Shown: positions 24,801 to 34,714, numbered from the stretch's first letter. The stretch is DNA of 50,483 bases from Bacteroidales bacterium (GCA_017522105.1 JAFXAA010000019.1:1-50483); one strand, 5' to 3'. Numbers and translations: made by a program. Notes: a model not told the origin generated them from the letters alone.

Positions 24801-26570
24801 ATGGATTACAAGAATGTGCAACCGCTGGCCGATTTCGATTGGAATGCAGTAGACGAGAAGGCCGGTAAAATCAAACAGCAAGAGTCTGGCGAGAAGAACG
24901 ACGCCTACGAGAAGAGCTTCAACTCGTTCACCGAGCAGGAAGTCATCGAGGGCACCATCGTGGCCATCAACGACCGCGAGGTGGTTGTCAACGTCGGAGC
25001 CAAGAGCGACGGCGTCATCCCCGCAGGCGAGGTGCGCTACAATCCCGACCTGAAGCCCGGCGACAAGATCGAGGTCTTCGTCGAGAGCCAGGAGGATGCC
25101 AACGGCCAGCTGATGCTCAGCCACCGCAAGGCCCGCATCCTGAAGAGCTGGGAGCGCGTCAACCAGGCCTACGACAACCAGGAGGTCATCACCGGTTACG
25201 TCAAGAGCCGCACCAAGGGCGGTCTCATCGTCACCGTCTTTGAGAACATCGAGGCTTTCCTTCCCGGCAGCCAGATCGATGTCAAGCCCATCCGCGACTA
25301 CGACGTGTATGTCGGCAAGCAGATGGAGTTCAAGGTCGTCAAAATCAACCATGAATACAAGAATGTCGTCGTCAGCCACAAGGCTCTCATCGAGGACGAG
25401 ATCGAGGCCCAGAAGGCCGAGATTATCAGCCACCTCGAGAAGGGCCAGGTGCTGGAGGGCGTGGTGAAGAACATCACCTCCTACGGTGTCTTCGTCGACC
25501 TCGGCGGCGTGGACGGTCTGATCCACATCACCGACCTCAGCTGGGGCCGCATCAACCACCCCGAAGAGATTGTGCAGCTCGACCAGAAGATCAACGTCGT
25601 CATTCTCGACTTCGACGAGGCCAAGCGCCGCATCGCCCTCGGTCTCAAGCAGCTCACGCCTCACCCCTGGGATGCCCTCGACCCGAACCTCAAAGAGGGT
25701 GACCACATCAAGGGCAAAGTCGTGGTCATCGCCGACTACGGTGCTTTTGTGGAGGTCATGCCCGGTGTTGAAGGCCTCATCCACGTCAGCGAGATGAGCT
25801 GGAGCCAGCACCTGCGTTCCGCACAGGACTTCCTGAAGGTGGGCGACGAGGTGGAGGCAGTCATCCTGAACCTCGACCGCGAAAACCGCAAGATGAGCCT
25901 CGGCATCCGCCAGCTCATGCCCGACCCCTGGCTCAGCATCGCCGAGCGCTACCCCGTCGGCAGCAAGCACACCGCCACCGTGCGCAACTTCACGAACTTC
26001 GGCATCTTCGTCGAGCTTGAGGAAGGCGTCGACGGCCTTATCCACATCAGCGACCTCAGCTGGAGCAAGAAGATCAAGCACCCCGCCGAGTTCACCAAGA
26101 TCGGCGAGAAGATTGATGTCGTCGTCCTCGAAGTCGATGCAGAAAACCGTCGCCTCAGCCTCGGCCACAAGCAGCTGGAGGAGAACCCCTGGGATGTCTA
26201 CGAGACCCTCTTCACCGTGGGCAGCGTGCACCAGGGCAAGATAGTGAACATGAACGACAAGGGCGCCACCGTCATCCTGCCCTACGACGTCGAGGCTTTC
26301 GCCCCGATGCGTCACCTCGACAAGGAGGACAAGAGCAAGGCCAAGAACGGCGAGACCCTCGACTTCAAGGTCATAGAGTTCAACAAGGACAGCAAGAAGA
26401 TAATCGTCAGCCACACCCGCACCTTCCAGGAGTGCAACGACGGCAGCCGCAGCGAAGGCGACAGCCGCGAGCGCAACACCAAGAAGACGGTGAAGCAGAT
26501 CAACGACAACTTGGAGAAGACCACCCTCGGCGACCTCGACATCTTCCAGAAACTGAAAGAAGAGAAGTAA
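24801..26570 (+). CDS. rpsA: 30S ribosomal protein S1
   Basis: The 589-residue protein starts at ATG 24801 after an A-rich leader; the frame is open upstream, but that part overlaps the promoter and leader. It contains about six S1/OB-fold repeats from residue ~48 onward, with recurring VDGLIHITDLSW, VEGLIHVSEMSW and VDGLIHISDLSW motifs and GFVKSRTKGG-like turns in the N-terminal repeats. S1 binds single-stranded mRNA and helps start translation. It is especially relevant in Bacteroidota, which make little use of Shine-Dalgarno pairing. A strong terminator follows, so it is transcribed alone. Confidence 0.97.
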   Translation: MDYKNVQPLADFDWNAVDEKAGKIKQQESGEKNDAYEKSFNSFTEQEVIEGTIVAINDREVVVNVGAKSDGVIPAGEVRYNPDLKPGDKIEVFVESQEDANGQLMLSHRKARILKSWERVNQAYDNQEVITGYVKSRTKGGLIVTVFENIEAFLPGSQIDVKPIRDYDVYVGKQMEFKVVKINHEYKNVVVSHKALIEDEIEAQKAEIISHLEKGQVLEGVVKNITSYGVFVDLGGVDGLIHITDLSWGRINHPEEIVQLDQKINVVILDFDEAKRRIALGLKQLTPHPWDALDPNLKEGDHIKGKVVVIADYGAFVEVMPGVEGLIHVSEMSWSQHLRSAQDFLKVGDEVEAVILNLDRENRKMSLGIRQLMPDPWLSIAERYPVGSKHTATVRNFTNFGIFVELEEGVDGLIHISDLSWSKKIKHPAEFTKIGEKIDVVVLEVDAENRRLSLGHKQLEENPWDVYETLFTVGSVHQGKIVNMNDKGATVILPYDVEAFAPMRHLDKEDKSKAKNGETLDFKVIEFNKDSKKIIVSHTRTFQECNDGSRSEGDSRERNTKKTVKQINDNLEKTTLGDLDIFQKLKEEK

Positions 26571-26595
26571 GAACCGACAGCGTTTTTTCCGCTTG

Positions 26596-26633
26596 AAAAG
26601 GGAGTGCCACAATGATGGCATTCCCTTTTTTTG
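26596..26633 (+). terminator. Terminator of rpsA
   Basis: Stem AAAAGGGAGTGCCA (26596-26609) / TGGCATTCCCTTTT (26616-26629) with loop CAATGA is followed by further T's. One G-T pair interrupts an otherwise perfect 14-bp stem. It lies 25 bases after the rpsA stop. Confidence 0.9.
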
Positions 26634-26697
26634 TAAAAAAAATCACTCCTGACGGCAACAAAAAGGCGCCTTTTGCGTCTACGCAGTGAAAAGAAAA

Positions 26698-26729
26698 CTT
26701 GCACGGTATGAAAAAAAATACTACCTTTG
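26698..26729 (+). promoter_or_regulatory. Promoter for the T9SS type B gene
   Basis: TACCTTTG (26722-26729) is a -7 box, with CTTG (26698-26701) 20 bases before as an imperfect -33 box. The spacer carries an eight-A tract like the other promoters. It lies 64 bases upstream of the gene. Confidence 0.6.
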
Positions 26730-26793
26730 TAATGTGGAATAATGTGCTGTGTGAGTGTAAGAATATGATAAAGAATTAAATAAGCAGAGTGTT

Positions 26794-29700
26794 ATGATAC
26801 GTAAAACTGCATTTTCGGCTTTGTTGACTATCGCTGTCACCATCATGGCATGCGGCAATGCATCGGCTCAGTGGAGCCAGCGCACGGCCTGTCCGGGCTG
26901 GAACAACCCCGAGTCTTTCGCCACGGGCAGCAATGTTTACAGGTACACTGGGGCTGCTGCTGATGCAGGTAGCAAGGGCCTTCCACAAGTCAGTACCTGC
27001 ACCACCAATCCCAACTGGTCTGGCATTACGTGGCCTTCGAGTGGCTCAAATGTGTATAGTGCTGGGCAGATAGCCTCCCAGCAGTCGTCATGCTCTGCAT
27101 TCGGCTCAAGTTACTATTCGGCTCGTCTGCCCGAGCCGAACAGGCTGTTCCGCATTATGGACACTAACGACGTCGCTACGGGATGCCCTAAGAACCGGGA
27201 TCCATATACGAAGGGTACCGACGGGGTATATCATTTGCCATTTGTGCCTAATCGTGAATATAATACTTATGACACTACGGGTCGCATTATCAACACTATG
27301 CTTTCCTCTTCCATCCGTGTCGGCGATGACTGTCCGGGCAATGGAACCGGCAGTGCCACGGCTCTCTACTACTATCTCCGGCCCAATTCCACGAATGCCT
27401 TGCTGTTCATTTACTACGCTGTCGTTGTATCGGCTCCCACCCACTCCGTATCGGAAAACCCTGCTTTCGTCATAGGTATAGAACACCAAAATGCCGCAAA
27501 TCAATGGGTGGCTCTTTCTGACACGCTGGTATATGCCATTACTGTGGCAAACAATATGCCAGTTAATCCGAACTACAATGAAAACGGATGGCACGACAAT
27601 AATGTGGTTTCCCAGTACAGTTATTATGGCGCAAAGTTCAAGGACTGGACCAAGGTGGTCATTAACTTGGGCAACCATCTCTATGAGAATCTTCGCATCC
27701 ACATATCTATCAGCGACTGTGAATTTCATGCCCACCCTGCATGGGCATATATTGCAGGCGAGTGCCGCGAGATGTCGTTGAAGGATGATGGGTGCCCTGC
27801 AGGTCTCCGTACCGACGTGGCCACCATCATGGCTCCGCGTGGCATGCAGAGGTATCAGTGGGCGGCCTCCGAATATGGCGTCAGTGACCCTGTGGACCGC
27901 CTTGAAGAAGGCGCCGAAGACGACTACTTCTCCTTCCGTACGCTGACCATGCCGGAAGGCAACCTTGCCGCAGGGCGCACCGCTGAAGGCCCCGAGGACA
28001 CGGTGTTTGTGTCCGGCAGTCGTCGCGACACCGTCCGCTTCTGCGACTACCATGTCAAAGCCGACGACTTCCGCATACTTTACCGCCCCAATCCCAACAA
28101 AGTGCGTAACATCTCGGCCCGCAATGCGGCAACAGGTGAGGACTCCGTCGGCAACCGGCAGACCTTCCGCTGCCGTATGACTTCGGCCATAGACCCCTCC
28201 AAGCCCTTTACCTCAGACCTGTATATCAACATCCAGAACACCAAGCCGTCCATGAAGATTGACACGCTGTCCATGTGCGACGGCACGGTGCGCCTGTGGA
28301 ACCAGAGCTATGTGCCCGGCGCCCCCAACCTCGTTGTGGACTCCACCACCAAATGGTCATTCTATAGCCATCTGGGCACCGACGGGCTGCCTTTCGGCGA
28401 CCCTGACACCGTCTTCACGGGCGACAGCATTGACTACCTCGCCGCCAACTCGGACGAACGCTATGTGCTGGTTCGTACCAGCACGCCAGACACGGGCTGC
28501 TACTCTGAAGCCATCTATGCTATACATCCGTTGGAGTCGCCCAAAACCGCCATGACCATAGCCCCCAAGGTGCTGTGCGACTCGGCGTCCACGGTGCTGA
28601 CTGACGTGACCCCGGGCGAGATTCACCACCGCACTTGGCGCTACCTAAAGGCCGACTACAACGGCCCGCTCGACGGGTTGGACTATAGCACCATGCAGGG
28701 CTCTGTAGAAACCGTTTCGGGCTACCTCAACGACAATGCTTCAATCAGCAGAAGTTTCACCCATTCCATTGAGCCCATAGAGCTCACTGTGTGGAACGGC
28801 AAGTACTACCTGAACCGTACTGACCAGACAGACACCATCTGGTGCAGCGCCACCGCGCGCGACACCGTGGCCGTCTTTGTGCACCCCAACCTTGAGGTCA
28901 CTGGCGACACCATTGTCTGCGAAGGCAGCTACACCGACGCCACCGTGCGTACCATCGGCGTGGACGGTTGCTCTTACGAATGGTCGCTCACTCCTGGAGT
29001 GGTCACTGGCAATATCCCCGCCGGCGATCATCTCCGCGTGGTGCCCTACGCCGACACATCGGTCTATTATGTCAAGGTCACCAGCCCGCAAGGGTGCGAG
29101 GCATGGGGCAGTGTGAACGCCTATTATGTGCAGCCCAAGCTGGAGATGTTCCCGCCTGATGGCTTGATATGTCCTGGCGACACAGTGATGCTTGTGGGCA
29201 GCATGGCAGACCACTATTCGTGGAAGGCCGGCTCCTCGAATATCGGCACTGGCGACACGCTCTTCGTCACTCCGAGGAGCACTACGGTCTACACCATGGT
29301 GGGCCACGGCTCCAACGACTGCGACGCCACCCCGCTGACCGAGAAGGTTACCGTGGTGCCGTACCCGACACCGAAAGTACAACTCTCGCCCAAGTATGTG
29401 GACAGTGACGACCCAACGGTGGTGCTCACCAATGCATCGCCCAATGCCACCTCCACAAGCTGGCTCTTCGATGGTGGCGAGACGAGCGAGGAAGTCTCCG
29501 TGAAGCACGTCTTCGAGGAGGCTTATGCCGGTCAGGACTCGGTGGTCAACGTGGTGCTCACCACCTCCAACAGACTTGGTTGCACTGTCGTCCATCCCTT
29601 CACCATCCCCGTGCACCTCTTCACCGCGTGGCTGCCCACGGTCTTCACGCCCGGCAGCGAGGATGTCAACGCCAAGTTCAAGCTCTTCACCATCAACGAG

Positions 29701-29898
29701 TACGAATACTTCCACATCTATATCTACAACCGCGAGGGTATGCTCGTCTTCGAGTCCGATGACCCCGCCTTTGAGTGGGACGGCACCCACAACGGCACCC
29801 CCTGTCCGCAAGGGGCCTACGTCTACGTCTGCAACTACCGCAAGCCCCATACCGGCACCCTCAGCAACCGCAAGGGCACCATCACTCTCCTGAGATAG
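26794..29898 (+). CDS. T9SS type B-sorted secreted protein with PKD/Ig-like domains
   Basis: The 1,034-residue protein has a signal peptide (1-26) and a C-terminal domain (about 945-1034: AWLPTVFTPGSEDVNAKFK, YIYNREGMLVFES, WDGTHNGTPCPQGAYVYVCNYR, ending KGTITLLR) that matches the gliding-motility-type (type B) T9SS sorting domain. Before it are Ig/PKD-like repeats, e.g. VTPRSTTVYTMVGHGSNDC and SWLFDGGETSEEVSVKHVFEEAYAG near 850-920. The N-terminal half has no recognised enzyme motif. It should be exported by Sec, then moved across the outer membrane by T9SS and kept on the surface or released. GC content rises clearly in the second half of the gene. recQ starts 3 bases after the stop. Confidence 0.9.
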   Translation: MIRKTAFSALLTIAVTIMACGNASAQWSQRTACPGWNNPESFATGSNVYRYTGAAADAGSKGLPQVSTCTTNPNWSGITWPSSGSNVYSAGQIASQQSSCSAFGSSYYSARLPEPNRLFRIMDTNDVATGCPKNRDPYTKGTDGVYHLPFVPNREYNTYDTTGRIINTMLSSSIRVGDDCPGNGTGSATALYYYLRPNSTNALLFIYYAVVVSAPTHSVSENPAFVIGIEHQNAANQWVALSDTLVYAITVANNMPVNPNYNENGWHDNNVVSQYSYYGAKFKDWTKVVINLGNHLYENLRIHISISDCEFHAHPAWAYIAGECREMSLKDDGCPAGLRTDVATIMAPRGMQRYQWAASEYGVSDPVDRLEEGAEDDYFSFRTLTMPEGNLAAGRTAEGPEDTVFVSGSRRDTVRFCDYHVKADDFRILYRPNPNKVRNISARNAATGEDSVGNRQTFRCRMTSAIDPSKPFTSDLYINIQNTKPSMKIDTLSMCDGTVRLWNQSYVPGAPNLVVDSTTKWSFYSHLGTDGLPFGDPDTVFTGDSIDYLAANSDERYVLVRTSTPDTGCYSEAIYAIHPLESPKTAMTIAPKVLCDSASTVLTDVTPGEIHHRTWRYLKADYNGPLDGLDYSTMQGSVETVSGYLNDNASISRSFTHSIEPIELTVWNGKYYLNRTDQTDTIWCSATARDTVAVFVHPNLEVTGDTIVCEGSYTDATVRTIGVDGCSYEWSLTPGVVTGNIPAGDHLRVVPYADTSVYYVKVTSPQGCEAWGSVNAYYVQPKLEMFPPDGLICPGDTVMLVGSMADHYSWKAGSSNIGTGDTLFVTPRSTTVYTMVGHGSNDCDATPLTEKVTVVPYPTPKVQLSPKYVDSDDPTVVLTNASPNATSTSWLFDGGETSEEVSVKHVFEEAYAGQDSVVNVVLTTSNRLGCTVVHPFTIPVHLFTAWLPTVFTPGSEDVNAKFKLFTINEYEYFHIYIYNREGMLVFESDDPAFEWDGTHNGTPCPQGAYVYVCNYRKPHTGTLSNRKGTITLLR

Positions 29899-29901
29899 GC
29901 C

Positions 29902-31794
29902 ATGCCCGACAAATACAGCCTCCTGAAGCGCTACTGGGGCTTCGACACATTCCGCCCCATGCAGGAGGAGATAGTAGACTCTGCCGTAGCAGGTCATGAT
30001 GTAATGGTCTTGCTGCCCACCGGCGGAGGCAAGTCCCTCTGTTACCAGCTGCCAACGCTGATGATGGAGGGGCTTTGCCTTGTGGTGTCGCCGCTGATAG
30101 CGCTGATGAAAGACCAGGTGTCGCAGTTGCAGGCACGCCACATCAAGGCGGCCTGCATCACCTCCGGCATGCGCCACGACGATGTCGCCGCGGTGCTCAA
30201 CAACAGCCTCTACGGTGACCTGAAGTTCCTCTATGTGTCGCCGGAACGCCTTCGGCAGCACCATTTCATAGAGTATTTCCGCCGCATGAAGGTGTGCCTG
30301 ATAGCCGTCGACGAGGCTCACTGCGTGTCGCAGTGGGGCTACGACTTCCGCCCGCCTTACCTTCAGATTGCCGACATCAGGGCCTACCACCCCCAAGTGC
30401 CGCTGATGGCCCTCACGGCCACGGCAACGCCCGTGGTGATGGACGACATCTGTCTTCACCTTGGCATGAGGGAGCCCCGCACTTTCTGCGGCAGCTTTGC
30501 TCGCCCAAACCTGGCCTATCGCGTCGTTCGTGACGACAACAAAGAGCAGCGCCTCCTTCAGATTGTGGCACTCGGCGGCGGCAGCGGCATCGTCTACACT
30601 CGCAGCCGTCGCGGCTGCGAGCGTGTGGCAGCGCTGCTGGCGGCCAATGGTGTCACATCCGAATACTACCATGCCGGCCTCACCGCCGCCGAGCGTGACC
30701 GTCGGCAGGGCCTTTGGCTCGCAGGTCAATGTCAAGTGATGGTGGCCACCAATGCCTTCGGCATGGGCATCGACAAGCCCGATGTGCGCTTCGTGGTGCA
30801 TCTCGATGTGCCGGACTCCCTTGAAGCCTACTTCCAGGAAGCGGGTCGCGCCGGACGCGACGGCCAGCCCGCCGCAGCCTACCTGCTCCACAGCCCTGTG
30901 GACAGGCTGCGCCTGCAGAAGAACCATGACGCCGATTTCCCGACCATCAAATATGTCCGCAACGTCTACAGGGCCATCTGCAACTACTATCGTCTGCCTG
31001 TCGGCGGCGGTGCCGACACACGCCATGACTTCGACCTGCAGAAGCTCTGCGGCACCTATGCATTCTCCGTCCGCGAATTCTACGGTGCCTGCCGCTTTCT
31101 GGAGCGAGAAGGACTCATCGCGCTGCCCGATGCCGAAGATGCTGTCTCCACGCTCTCTATCCCAGTGGGGCGTGACGAACTCTACCGCTTCCAGGTGAAC
31201 CATCTGCGCCATGGCGATTTCCTGCAGACCATCATACGCATGTATCCCGGCATCTTCTCCACGCGTGTGCCAATCGACGAGCGGCGCATTGCGGTGCGCT
31301 GCAACCTCGACCTGGCCGATGTGTGCAACATGCTCGGCGAACTCAACGCCATGCATGTGGCCGAATATAGCCCGTGTCCCACCAAGCCGCAGATTGTCTT
31401 CCCATCGCCGCGCATCCCCGAGACCGACATCGTGCTGCTGCCGCAGCAGTATGACCTGCTCAAGCAGGCCGCCCTCGACCGTCTTGAAGCCGTGGTGCAG
31501 TATATAGAGAACGACAGCCAGTGCCGTTCGCTGCAGCTCGCCGCCTACTTCGGGCGTGCCGACGGCATGGAGCCCTGCGGCGTCTGCGACGTCTGCCGCC
31601 GCCGCACAGCCCCCTCTGCCGCCGCCTGCCGTCAGGCCGTGCTGCAGCTGCTGTCCTCGCGCAGACTCTCGCCGCACGATGTATGTTCGTTGTTGGAAGC
31701 CAAAGGCTATGCCGATGTCATGGATGTCGTGCGCGGCATGCTCGACACCGGGGCCGTCAGCCTCGACAGAAACCTGCTGCTCAGCGTCTCATAG
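29902..31794 (+). CDS. recQ: ATP-dependent DNA helicase RecQ
   Basis: The 630-residue protein has a Walker A motif at 39-46 (PTGGGKSL), a DEAH box at 137-140 followed by CVSQWGYDFRP (aromatic-rich loop), helicase motif VI (QEAGRAGRDGQ) and four zinc-type cysteines (541, 559, 562, 565) late in the chain. RecQ unwinds DNA 3' to 5' in recombination and fork repair. No HRDC domain is seen. The start is 3 bases after the preceding stop, so it is probably cotranscribed with an unrelated secreted-protein gene. The last 88 bases overlap the end of the convergent maf gene. Confidence 0.95.
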   Translation: MPDKYSLLKRYWGFDTFRPMQEEIVDSAVAGHDVMVLLPTGGGKSLCYQLPTLMMEGLCLVVSPLIALMKDQVSQLQARHIKAACITSGMRHDDVAAVLNNSLYGDLKFLYVSPERLRQHHFIEYFRRMKVCLIAVDEAHCVSQWGYDFRPPYLQIADIRAYHPQVPLMALTATATPVVMDDICLHLGMREPRTFCGSFARPNLAYRVVRDDNKEQRLLQIVALGGGSGIVYTRSRRGCERVAALLAANGVTSEYYHAGLTAAERDRRQGLWLAGQCQVMVATNAFGMGIDKPDVRFVVHLDVPDSLEAYFQEAGRAGRDGQPAAAYLLHSPVDRLRLQKNHDADFPTIKYVRNVYRAICNYYRLPVGGGADTRHDFDLQKLCGTYAFSVREFYGACRFLEREGLIALPDAEDAVSTLSIPVGRDELYRFQVNHLRHGDFLQTIIRMYPGIFSTRVPIDERRIAVRCNLDLADVCNMLGELNAMHVAEYSPCPTKPQIVFPSPRIPETDIVLLPQQYDLLKQAALDRLEAVVQYIENDSQCRSLQLAAYFGRADGMEPCGVCDVCRRRTAPSAAACRQAVLQLLSSRRLSPHDVCSLLEAKGYADVMDVVRGMLDTGAVSLDRNLLLSVS

Positions 31795-32330
31795 AGGCGC
31801 ACCACAGGCAGCCCCATGACGTTGTAGTAGCAGCCCTCGATGCGCTCCACCCCCACCATGCCTATCCATTCCTGTATTCCGTAAGACCCCGCCTTGTCGT
31901 ATGGGCGGTAGGTGTCCACATAGTGGAATATCTCCTCGTCTGTAAGTTGCCTGAAGTGCACCGCTGTGCTTTCGGTGAACGACACCTCGTCGTCCTGCGA
32001 ACGCAGGCACACGCCGGTGTACACCGTGTGGTCGCGCCCCGAGAGGCTGCGCAGCATCGCCACGGCCTCGTCGCGGCCGGCGGGCTTGCCCAGCACGCGC
32101 CCGTCGAGCACCACCGTGGTGTCGGCCGCCACCAGCACGCAGTCACTGTCAATCTTTTCCTTGGGCCATGCCGCCGCCTTGCGCCGCGCCAGATGCTCGG
32201 CCACCTCGGACGGGGGCAGGGGAGAGGACAGGTGTTCGTCCACGTCCACGCTCACGCACTCCACCTCCAGGCCTGTCTGTGCCAGCAGTTGGCGGCGCCG
32301 TGGCGATTTGGAAGCCAGCAGCAGTCTCAT
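31707..32330 (-). CDS. maf: Maf family nucleotide pyrophosphatase
   Basis: The 207-residue protein has the N-terminal LLASKSPRRRQLL motif (4-16) and VLVAADTTVVLDG with Asp70 as the likely general base, then GKP.GRDEAVAMLRSLSGRDHTVYTGV and GSYGIQEW. Maf proteins hydrolyse non-canonical or pyrimidine NTPs (dTTP/UTP type by these motifs) to NMP and pyrophosphate. The family usually ends soon after LPVVRLYETL (about residue 183); here a ~22-residue tail, RFLSRLTAPVSSMPR..., is encoded entirely by the antisense of recQ. The start overlaps the stop of the MORN gene by 4 bases. Confidence 0.93.
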   Translation of the reverse strand: MRLLLASKSPRRRQLLAQTGLEVECVSVDVDEHLSSPLPPSEVAEHLARRKAAAWPKEKIDSDCVLVAADTTVVLDGRVLGKPAGRDEAVAMLRSLSGRDHTVYTGVCLRSQDDEVSFTESTAVHFRQLTDEEIFHYVDTYRPYDKAGSYGIQEWIGMVGVERIEGCYYNVMGLPVVRLYETLSSRFLSRLTAPVSSMPRTTSMTSA

Positions 32331-33472
32331 TTCACCTCGTGGCCGCCTTTGAAGCGGGCCTTGTACACCTCGCGGCCCTGGTCATACCAAGTCCACTTGC
32401 CGTCCTTCTCGCCGCCGGCGAACTGGCCCTTCTCCACGGGAGCCCCGGCCTCGTTGTAGCGCTCGTATTTGCCTTCGAGCACCCCGTTGCGGAAGTTCTG
32501 ACGCAGCTCCACGGTGCCGTTGGGGAAATAGCGCAGCTCCTCGCCGTCCTTGACGTCCTCGCGGTAGTGTATCACGTAGCGCACGGTGCCGTCGTCGTAC
32601 AGCCCGCGCCACTCGCCGTCTTTCATGCCTTCGGTGAAGTTGCCGTAGTAGTCCACGCGGCCGCTCTCATACCAGGCCGTCCAGCGCCCCTCCTCCATGT
32701 CGTGGGCGTACTCGCCCTCGTGCAGCTTCTTGCCGCTCTCATACCATGTGGTCCACACGCCCTCGCGCTCGCCGGAGCGGTAGTTGCCGGCGCGCCAGCG
32801 CTCGCCGGTCTCGTAGTAGTAGGTCCACAGGCCCACCTCCTTGCCGCCGGCATAGTGGCCTTTGATGCCTAGCTTGCCGGTGGTGCGCCAGTAGAAACTC
32901 CATTCGCCGTCCTGCTGGCCGTTCACCATGGAGCCTTCCATGTCCTTGCGTCCGTCCTCGAACCACCATGTCGCCATACCCTGAAGCTCGTCGCTCTTGT
33001 ACAGGCCCTTGAACCTGATCTTTCCGTTCTCGTGCCACTGGGTCGTCTGCCCTTCGCGGCTGCCGTTGACGTAGGTGATTTCCTCTTCCTGCTGCCCGTT
33101 GGCATACCACGAGCGGTAGACGCCGTTCTTCTTGCCGTCGGTCACGTTCACCTCGCTCTTCAGGTCGCCGTTGCGGTGCCAGCTGCGGTTCACGCCGTTG
33201 CCGAAGCATTCCTCGCTCATGCGGCTCCCGTCGTCGTAGTAGACCGTCCACACGCCGCTCTTCTTGCCGTTGGTGTAGGTGCCTTGCTGCGACACCTTGC
33301 CCGACGGGTACCACCACGTCCAGTTGCCGTTGCGTTTGCCGTTGTCGGCTATGGGGCCCTCCACCGAGAGCTGGTTGGTGCCGCTGTAGTTCTTGCGGTA
33401 CATGGTCTGCCCCTCGGCCAGCGAGGCTGCCGCCATGCAGGCGGCCAGTATGATGACTGATGTCTTTCTCAT
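32327..33472 (-). CDS. Secreted MORN/YwqK-type repeat protein
   Basis: The 381-residue protein has a signal peptide (1-22) and about fourteen repeats of ~23 residues following GxWxxWYxSGxxxxxGxYxxGxxxG (e.g. NGNWTWWYPSGKVSQQGTY, SGVWTVYYDDGSRMSEE). This is the MORN_2 repeat found in proteins annotated as YwqK-family antitoxins, though no toxin gene is adjacent. The repeats form a beta-sheet scaffold; binding partners are unknown. The gene is third in a minus-strand unit: glycogen synthase, DUF4270 lipoprotein (10-base gap), this gene, then maf (4-base overlap). Confidence 0.88.
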   Translation of the reverse strand: MRKTSVIILAACMAAASLAEGQTMYRKNYSGTNQLSVEGPIADNGKRNGNWTWWYPSGKVSQQGTYTNGKKSGVWTVYYDDGSRMSEECFGNGVNRSWHRNGDLKSEVNVTDGKKNGVYRSWYANGQQEEEITYVNGSREGQTTQWHENGKIRFKGLYKSDELQGMATWWFEDGRKDMEGSMVNGQQDGEWSFYWRTTGKLGIKGHYAGGKEVGLWTYYYETGERWRAGNYRSGEREGVWTTWYESGKKLHEGEYAHDMEEGRWTAWYESGRVDYYGNFTEGMKDGEWRGLYDDGTVRYVIHYREDVKDGEELRYFPNGTVELRQNFRNGVLEGKYERYNEAGAPVEKGQFAGGEKDGKWTWYDQGREVYKARFKGGHEVK

Positions 33473-33482
33473 GGCTGTGCTT

Positions 33483-34691
33483 CTATTCGGTGTATATCAG
33501 TTTGATTTTAATCGTCTCGCTTTCGTTGTACCCGTTGAGCAGGGTGCGCTCCGCCGTGCTGCCGCGGGTGTCTATGAGCAGGTGCGTGCCGCCGTCGTGG
33601 CCTGTGCGCAGCAGGTTCTGCACGTGCAGCGGCATGCGCAGGCGGTAGCGGTTGCTGTCGCTGTCATAGTAGCCGTCCACCCCCGCCAGGGCGTAGTCGT
33701 TGATGTAGCGTGTGCCGTTGGTGGCTATGAGGCGCTGCGGATGGCGTGCCGGAGCCTCGGCGGCCACTGGCAGCAGCAGCTCGGCGCGGTGGATCACCGC
33801 CAGGGGGTGCTGCTTGTGGAATGCCTGCAGTTTGCGCCCGAAGCCCACCACAGCGTTGAAGCCCCCCAGGGGGTCGAGGTACAGGTGGCTGGCACCGTCG
33901 ACGCTGTTCTGCCCGTCGAGGGCCGTCCCGGCGTAGTCGTGCACGAAGTGGGTGAAATGCTTGCCGTTGCTGATGGAGAAGTCGTAGTGCGTGGTGTCCG
34001 TCCCGTAGTGGTAGTAGGTGCGCATGCGGGTGCGGGTGTCGGACAGGGCGAAGGTGACCATGCCGTTGTCGCTGCCTGCGGCGGCGATGCTGATGCGCAA
34101 CCCCTTGGTGGCAGCGGCAAACTCGTCGCGCTCGCCAGTGGTGCGCAGTATGTTGTTGATGGGGCCTCCGAGGCGCAGGTTGATGCTGTCGGTGGCCGCC
34201 GACACCGTCAGCGTGCCGTCGTAGAGCACGGCCCCGGCGTCGACAGCGATGCTGTCGGTGGCGTAGTACTGCTTGCTGCCGTCGATGGCCTCGGCCAGCT
34301 GCACCACCTCGAAGCGCAGGGTGTAGCTCTGCGCCGTGTCCGGGAAGAGCCCTTCGGGCACCAGCGTCAGCACCACCGAGTCAATTTCCACGGCCGACAT
34401 CGACACCGACGTCGTGGCGTTGGGCAGCGTGATCTGGGTGAAAAAGCTTGCGCTGACCTTGCCGAAAAGCGGGTCTGCGTAGTTGCCTATGATAATCTGG
34501 CTGTTGCCCGTGGTGAGCAGCGAGTCGTCGCGCAGCGAATAGGCGGTGTCCACGGTCATGGTGTATTCCTTGCCGTCGTACACCGTGCTGCCGTCAATGA
34601 GCGTGGCGCCCATGTCCGTGGCGTCGTCGGAGCATGCCGCCATCGTCAAGAGTGCCAGCAGCAGCGCCGTTGTGTGCAGTGTGTGTCTCAT
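33483..34691 (-). CDS. DUF4270 family lipoprotein
   Basis: The 402-residue protein has a lipobox at Cys20 (LLTMAACSDD) and resembles the DUF4270 family of Bacteroidota: an early SLRDDSLLTTGNSQIIIGNYADPLFGKVSASFFTQI segment, then beta-rich sequence with SVVLTL and, near the C-terminus, LRMPLHVQNLLR. Function unknown. In Bacteroidota the family is often encoded beside a short glycogen synthase, as here (23-base gap), which supports the call. It is probably attached to the outer membrane through its lipid. Confidence 0.87.
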   Translation of the reverse strand: MRHTLHTTALLLALLTMAACSDDATDMGATLIDGSTVYDGKEYTMTVDTAYSLRDDSLLTTGNSQIIIGNYADPLFGKVSASFFTQITLPNATTSVSMSAVEIDSVVLTLVPEGLFPDTAQSYTLRFEVVQLAEAIDGSKQYYATDSIAVDAGAVLYDGTLTVSAATDSINLRLGGPINNILRTTGERDEFAAATKGLRISIAAAGSDNGMVTFALSDTRTRMRTYYHYGTDTTHYDFSISNGKHFTHFVHDYAGTALDGQNSVDGASHLYLDPLGGFNAVVGFGRKLQAFHKQHPLAVIHRAELLLPVAAEAPARHPQRLIATNGTRYINDYALAGVDGYYDSDSNRYRLRMPLHVQNLLRTGHDGGTHLLIDTRGSTAERTLLNGYNESETIKIKLIYTE

Positions 34692-34714
34692 GCAGTGTGT
34701 GTCTGTTGTTTCGT

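Noticed and set aside
32327-33472. Antitoxin of a toxin-antitoxin pair
   Set aside because: YwqK-type names come from repeat similarity. The protein has a signal peptide and no toxin-like gene is adjacent; the neighbours are maf and a DUF4270 lipoprotein.
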